Shown here: positions 59,838-64,000 of the stretch, piece by piece | Layout: the number at the start of each line of letters is the position of its first letter | How positions within the stretch are numbered: position 1 is the stretch's first letter | Assembly (NCBI RefSeq): GCF_037975245.1 | Contig: NC_092567.1 | Span: 10,757,376 to 10,821,375 of the forward strand | Reading direction: 5' to 3' | DNA: 64,000 bases | From: Apostichopus japonicus | Lineage: Eukaryota; Echinodermata; Holothuroidea; Aspidochirotida; Stichopodidae | Translations under genes and position numbers: made by a program | The notes under the pieces: generated by a model | The model's database searches: none | What the model saw: only the letters and a program-made list of their open reading frames with translations | Told to the model about the DNA's origin: nothing

Positions 59838-60098
59838 TTTAAAACTATATATGTCTTCCCGTTAAAGCTGATGTTTATATTCATGTTATTAAGTCCGTGC
59901 ATCTTACATTGACGAGTCATTCTCCTTTACTGACTTTAGGGTGTTCAATGTAGATGTGCGTTTACCTGACAGGAATAGTTTACTGCGATATTTGTGAAGA
60001 TATATCATTCTAACCTATATATTTTTTGCTTCGCTATATTACATTTTCCTGAAATTCAATTTCAAATCTCCTGAATATGGTATTTCTCTTCCTTTCAG

Positions 60099-60134
60099 GC
60101 ATGTGACAGATTGGGTATTCTACCAGGAGAAGAG
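60099..60134 (+). CDS. Exon of the acidic-tail gene (12 codons)
   Basis: A strong acceptor (TTTCTCTTCCTTTCAG) and a good donor (GAG|GTAAGA) bracket exactly 36 nt in phase 0: ACDRLGILPGEE. The next exon (61095) enters in phase 0 and continues the acidic run. Micro-exons of this size are only credible because three in a row share phase and composition. Confidence 0.6.
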
Positions 60135-61094
60135 GTAAGAGAGACCATGACTCATTTAATTAGTCACGGTAATTTGAATAACAGACAAAGAGGTATTAAT
60201 TAATGTGAAACAAAGAAATAAGACAACAGATTAGCAGACTTTGTTTCGCAACAGGGGGAAAGATTTATAACCGTCGTGTATCGAACTTGGAAGTTAGATA
60301 AGCCAGTTACAAATTTATATCTGGTAATGATGATAGCACTGTTCTCAATGTCAAGTTTATATGCGGCCTAAATAATCTTTCTTCTGCACACACAGTCAAA
60401 GAAATGCTAAACAAACAAACGGATAGACGTTTAAATACTACAAGGCTTATGCAGATGTTATGGTGTGTTACAAGCTACAAACTACAAATAAAACTCTTTT
60501 AAATTCATCTGCCATCCACCCCCCAAGGACATATACAACATTTGCAAGTACCATGACTAGTAAAATTATAACCAACTTAACAATAAGGAGACCCTTTTTA
60601 GAGTTTAAATTCCCATCAATTTGAGATAACTTTAACGTAAATTAAATTTGCTTGACGTCATTGGAGACGTTAGCGCATGTCTGCAAGTTTACTTATTTGG
60701 TTCTTTCAAACTGTTACAGAAACCGAAATCAGCGGTACATAAATTTGTTTCTAACCTGCAATTGTTTGTAACTGTAAAATGTGGGAAGTGCGAACTAATT
60801 ATTGTTAATGCTCCTCCAAATAAATATATTTGTTTCTGAGTTTTCAGTGATTTCGATGAAGATGGAGGAAAATAACATTGTCAAAATTCGTGCTCCTCTT
60901 AATTAATTTTAATGATAACAAGATTCGGTTTTTTAGCGCGTTTTTAATCTGACCAGAGGACAGCTGTAGGGTGAAAGGTAACTATTCGGAAATCTGCGAA
61001 CATGAATAACAGGCAGATAGATATAGCGCACTTTGATTAGGATGACCTTTGTTTTATCTAGTTATGTATGGTTATTTGTTTCTCTTTCTTGCAG

Positions 61095-61133
61095 GGTTAC
61101 GGCGAATTTAGTTCAGATGATACAGATGAAGAA
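61095..61133 (+). CDS. Exon of the acidic-tail gene (13 codons)
   Basis: An acceptor (TTTCTCTTTCTTGCAG) and a donor (GAA|GTAAGA) bracket 39 nt in phase 0: GYGEFSSDDTDEE. The SSDDTDEE segment resembles an acidic, possibly casein-kinase-2-type stretch and leads directly into TSDDDD of the last exon. Confidence 0.6.
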
Positions 61134-61735
61134 GTAAGAATATCGAATATTTTCTTTTAAGTTTGTCTCATGCTAAGATACACTGCAGTGAAAGACCGAT
61201 GCAGTGAGATTGAAGGAACTTCGTAAGGCATAGTTGAGTAGTACACACATGGACGTAACTAAGGCCTGATGATGGGGGGGGGGGCTGAAATTCCCACTGA
61301 ATGGGCTTTGAAGCAAAAAAATTACGACTGCTGCCCCCCCCCCTCCCTCGCGCTACTCGTCAACGATACGGTAAGTGTCAGTCAGACACCCTATATTTAG
61401 ACACTGCACTTTTGTTTTTTTCGATACATTTGTACTCACTGGCCCTCACTTCACAAACTTATTAATCACTCTGGTTAAGCAAGTAGGCAACTGCGTATAA
61501 GTTATTTGCTTGAGGCTGTATAGAATACATACTGCAAAAGCTATGTTAATGTAACAAAGGGGATTTTTTTTTAAACAAATTATTTCGACTGCATAGTTTA
61601 TTACAAAAAAAAAATACAGTGCTTTTTTTTAGCGGGCTTAATATAATCAACCAATCAAATATTATTAACAATCTGCCTATCATATTCGTCAAAGCATTGA
61701 GTGTTTGAATTGTATACCATAGAGCCAATATATAC
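61134..61735. other. Intron with element scraps
   Basis: GGACGTAACTAAGGCC followed by a G homopolymer (61254-61285) and C-rich text near 61335 is a scrap of the hAT-like family. Remaining sequence is AT-rich. Confidence 0.4.
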
Positions 61736-62090
61736 CAGCGAGGCAGCCAGGAATTTGCACGGGAGAGGGGAGCACATTTGCTGCGATTGATATGGGGGAG
61801 GGGTTTGAGCAATTTTTGAACATTGAAGGTCCTTAGATGCGATCTGGTGCAATGTTTTGCCAGTTTCATCATGATCATACGATATTATATTACCAGCAAT
61901 TAATTATTCTTTCACATGTTCTTTTAAATAGTATATCGGAAATACAAACATAAAGTGCTCTTTTACAATTTTTCCAGTGGGATGATTCTTGTTTATTTTC
62001 CAATGTCTGGGCTTTAATACATTTGACGAACTTAACTGATGGACAATATTAACTTTCATAGTTAGCAGTGTAATAACAATTATTTATAGG
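61736..62090 (-). repeat. Dispersed repeat, inverted copy of 35700-36065
   Basis: Begins CAGCGAGGCAGCCAGGAATT, a decayed hAT-like terminus, and carries the complement of the word order listed for the copy at 35700. It sits in the last intron of the acidic-tail gene. Confidence 0.75.
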
Positions 62091-62438
62091 AAGCGTGTGT
62101 CACGTACGATTGCTAACTTCTCTCTTAGGTTAGCTTCCCTCCTCGGTTAGGTTAATTTATTTATAAAGTCTGATAGCTCAACCAAAACAGGTTAATTTTA
62201 CTTTATATAATCAACCGAGCACCCTTGGATTGCATCAAATACCATTCATTAATGACAATGCTATGTTTTCCCCATTGACAATGGAATATTTTCCCATTGC
62301 GGTTTTTGGATTGCATCTGAGAAACTCACATAATGATCTGTACATCCATTCACTTACATTGATGAGCCTCGACATGCTGGACTATTAAGGAGCTATATAT
62401 TAAACTTAAAAGTCTTTTTTTCTACTTCTGTTACACAG

Positions 62439-62783
<345 letters not shown>

Positions 62784-62804
62784 TTATGTAAGTAATTAGA
62801 TATG

Positions 62805-63195
62805 TAGTATCAGAGAAACTATGAGATTCCGCAAAGGGGTAGGGTATATGTGGGGGTACTTCCCATCCCCTTGGAATATGACATTAGTCAAAATATGAGC
62901 AATAATTTGTCAGCATTTTAGTTTTAATATGTTATAGTCCAAGAAACTATGAGAGTCCGTAAAGGGTGGGGGAATTGAGGGGGTATTTCCCCCCCCCCCC
63001 TTTGAATATGACAGTAGTCAAAATATGAACAATAATTAGCTAGTATTTTAGTCTTAATGTGTTTTAGTCCGAGAAACTATGAGAGTCCGTAAGGGTGGGG
63101 GAAATGAGGGGGTATTTCCCCTTCCCTTGGAATATGACAGTAGTCAAAATATGAGCAATAATTAGGCAGCAGTATATAGTCTTAATATATTATAT
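62805..63195. repeat. Three ~129-bp tandem repeats in the 3' region
   Basis: GAGAAACTATGAGAGTCCG-like text starts near 62813, 62941 and 63071, each followed by GGGGGTATTTCCCC, CCCTTGGAATATGACA, AGTCAAAATATGAGCAATAA and a TTAGTCTTAATATGTTWTAG block. They begin just after the stop codon of the acidic-tail gene and end at the polyadenylation signal, so they probably make up its 3' UTR. Confidence 0.9.
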
Positions 63196-63197
63196 TC

Positions 63198-63203
63198 AAT
63201 AAA
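63198..63203 (+). terminator. Polyadenylation signal AATAAA
   Basis: Canonical hexamer at the end of the 3' tandem repeats, about 415 bp after the stop of the acidic-tail gene. Confidence 0.45.
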
Positions 63204-63564
63204 AAAAAACATGCAGCAAAACTGCGGAGACTCAGCTAATTTATTTATGAAATTTGTTTAGGCAATATATCTGAGCAGTTTAAACATGCGCTTTTTTTTT
63301 CCTTGCCTATGCTCCTTGTTAAGCAGACATAGTCTGAGATTTACACATTTGTTTTGAGCAAAAAAGACATCAAGGTAAATGAATTTTTTTAAATGAACAA
63401 TAAATGTTGTTTGAAATCAATTTGAAAGTCAAATGGCTATAGTTGTGTTCTTTAGTATTAACAATTCAGAGCTGCGTTTGCAGTATCATTAAACCAGAAT
63501 GCAAAATTATATTGAGGTTTCATGGAGACTTCATCGTAACAGACAACTGACCTCCTTTGTAATA

Positions 63565-63650
63565 TAACCACTAGCCATTAAACCAACCAGCAGAAAACAG
63601 GCCTATACCTGATATGAGTAATGAGATCTGTAGTATGAACAGAGATCAAA
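63565..63650. repeat. Degenerate copy of the acidic-tail gene end
   Basis: ATAACCACTAGCCATTAAAC, CAACCAGCAGAAAACAGGCC and a GATCTGTAGTATGAACAGAG block repeat the sequence at 62733-62815, which spans the last codons, stop and first 3' bases. The offset is about 835 bp. The poly-Asp tract is not repeated. Confidence 0.75.
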
Positions 63651-64000
63651 TGTGACCAACAGAGATAAAAGGAGATATCAAATATAATGAAATAGAATAC
63701 TGAAGGAGTAAATTAGATCTTCAACTCAGTCCTAAAATATTTAGTTGGTTTTAACCAGTTGTTTTTATTACCGAATGTTTATTATATGTTAAACTGTCTC
63801 AGACTGCCCAGTTTTATTAGTGTGTGTAAAAGTAAGTTGGCCGGACGTTTCAATCGTAGCAGGACCTTCTTCAGGGGCTAAAAGAAATAGTTTTATTAGT
63901 CTCTGATATAGCTCAGACGTCTTAAATCCGTCTATCTGTAGTGAATTTAGTTTGCTTACTAGCAACAACATAGATCAAGATGGGATCAATAATTTTCATC
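63651..64000. other. AT-rich end of window with a possible retroelement tail
   Basis: TTGGCCGGACGTTTCAATCG followed by AGGACCTTCTTCAGGGGC (about 63838-63880) resembles a motif I associate with 3' tails of dispersed retroelements in invertebrates. This is a recollection, not a confirmed identity. Confidence 0.25.

Overview
This window looks like AT-rich nuclear DNA from an invertebrate, most likely a deuterostome. An echinoderm, perhaps a sea cucumber, is my best guess but is not proven. The reasons are very long non-coding stretches, short exons with canonical splice sites, an NLR-type leucine-rich-repeat exon, many decayed mobile elements, several tRNA-derived SINEs, long G/C homopolymers and large microsatellites. 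There is no operon structure and no convincing tRNA, rRNA or CRISPR locus. I saw no complete protein-coding gene; every coding call is an exon or a transposon remnant.

Layout. 0-13 kb: a ~145-bp tandem array (1478-2200), a probable minus-strand exon (2552-2653), a hAT-like non-autonomous element (3303-4247), a 373-bp hAT MITE with a perfect 8-bp target duplication (6873-7245) and a probable plus-strand terminal exon (7707-7802). 13.1-19.9 kb: a DIRS-type tyrosine-recombinase retrotransposon with inverted terminal repeats and an internal complementary region. Its RNase H and recombinase frames are broken, the reverse transcriptase is not visible, and two SINEs are nested inside. 23.2 kb: an LRR exon. 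25.5-29.2 kb: a 3.7-kb foldback element whose two arms are opposed arrays of ~140-bp units. 29.25-32.93 kb: an inverted-repeat element abutting it, carrying a broken minus-strand multi-exon gene that resembles multicopy SAM-domain-containing-3-like proteins. 35-37.5 kb: a Harbinger-type MITE with TTA duplication, a LINE reverse-transcriptase scrap and a cluster of related short elements. 43.3-44.2 kb: a second, unrelated foldback element with an exact 9-bp target duplication. 50.7 kb: a THAP zinc-finger frame.

48.7-63.2 kb holds the best host gene. Four plus-strand exons (48675-48727, 60099-60134, 61095-61133, 62439-62783) have good splice signals and compatible phases. They give an acidic C-terminus with 41 consecutive aspartates, ending in a unique tail and followed by a tandem-repeat 3' region and a polyadenylation signal. 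The LRR exon at 23.2 kb could belong to the same transcription unit, but nothing here links them.

The most interesting items are the two foldback elements, the DIRS element whose internal complementary region reads as its own circle junction, the SAM-like gene inside an inverted-repeat element, and an excess of the palindrome TGACGTCA (11 copies between 35 and 60 kb, two of them in a 20-bp tandem array).
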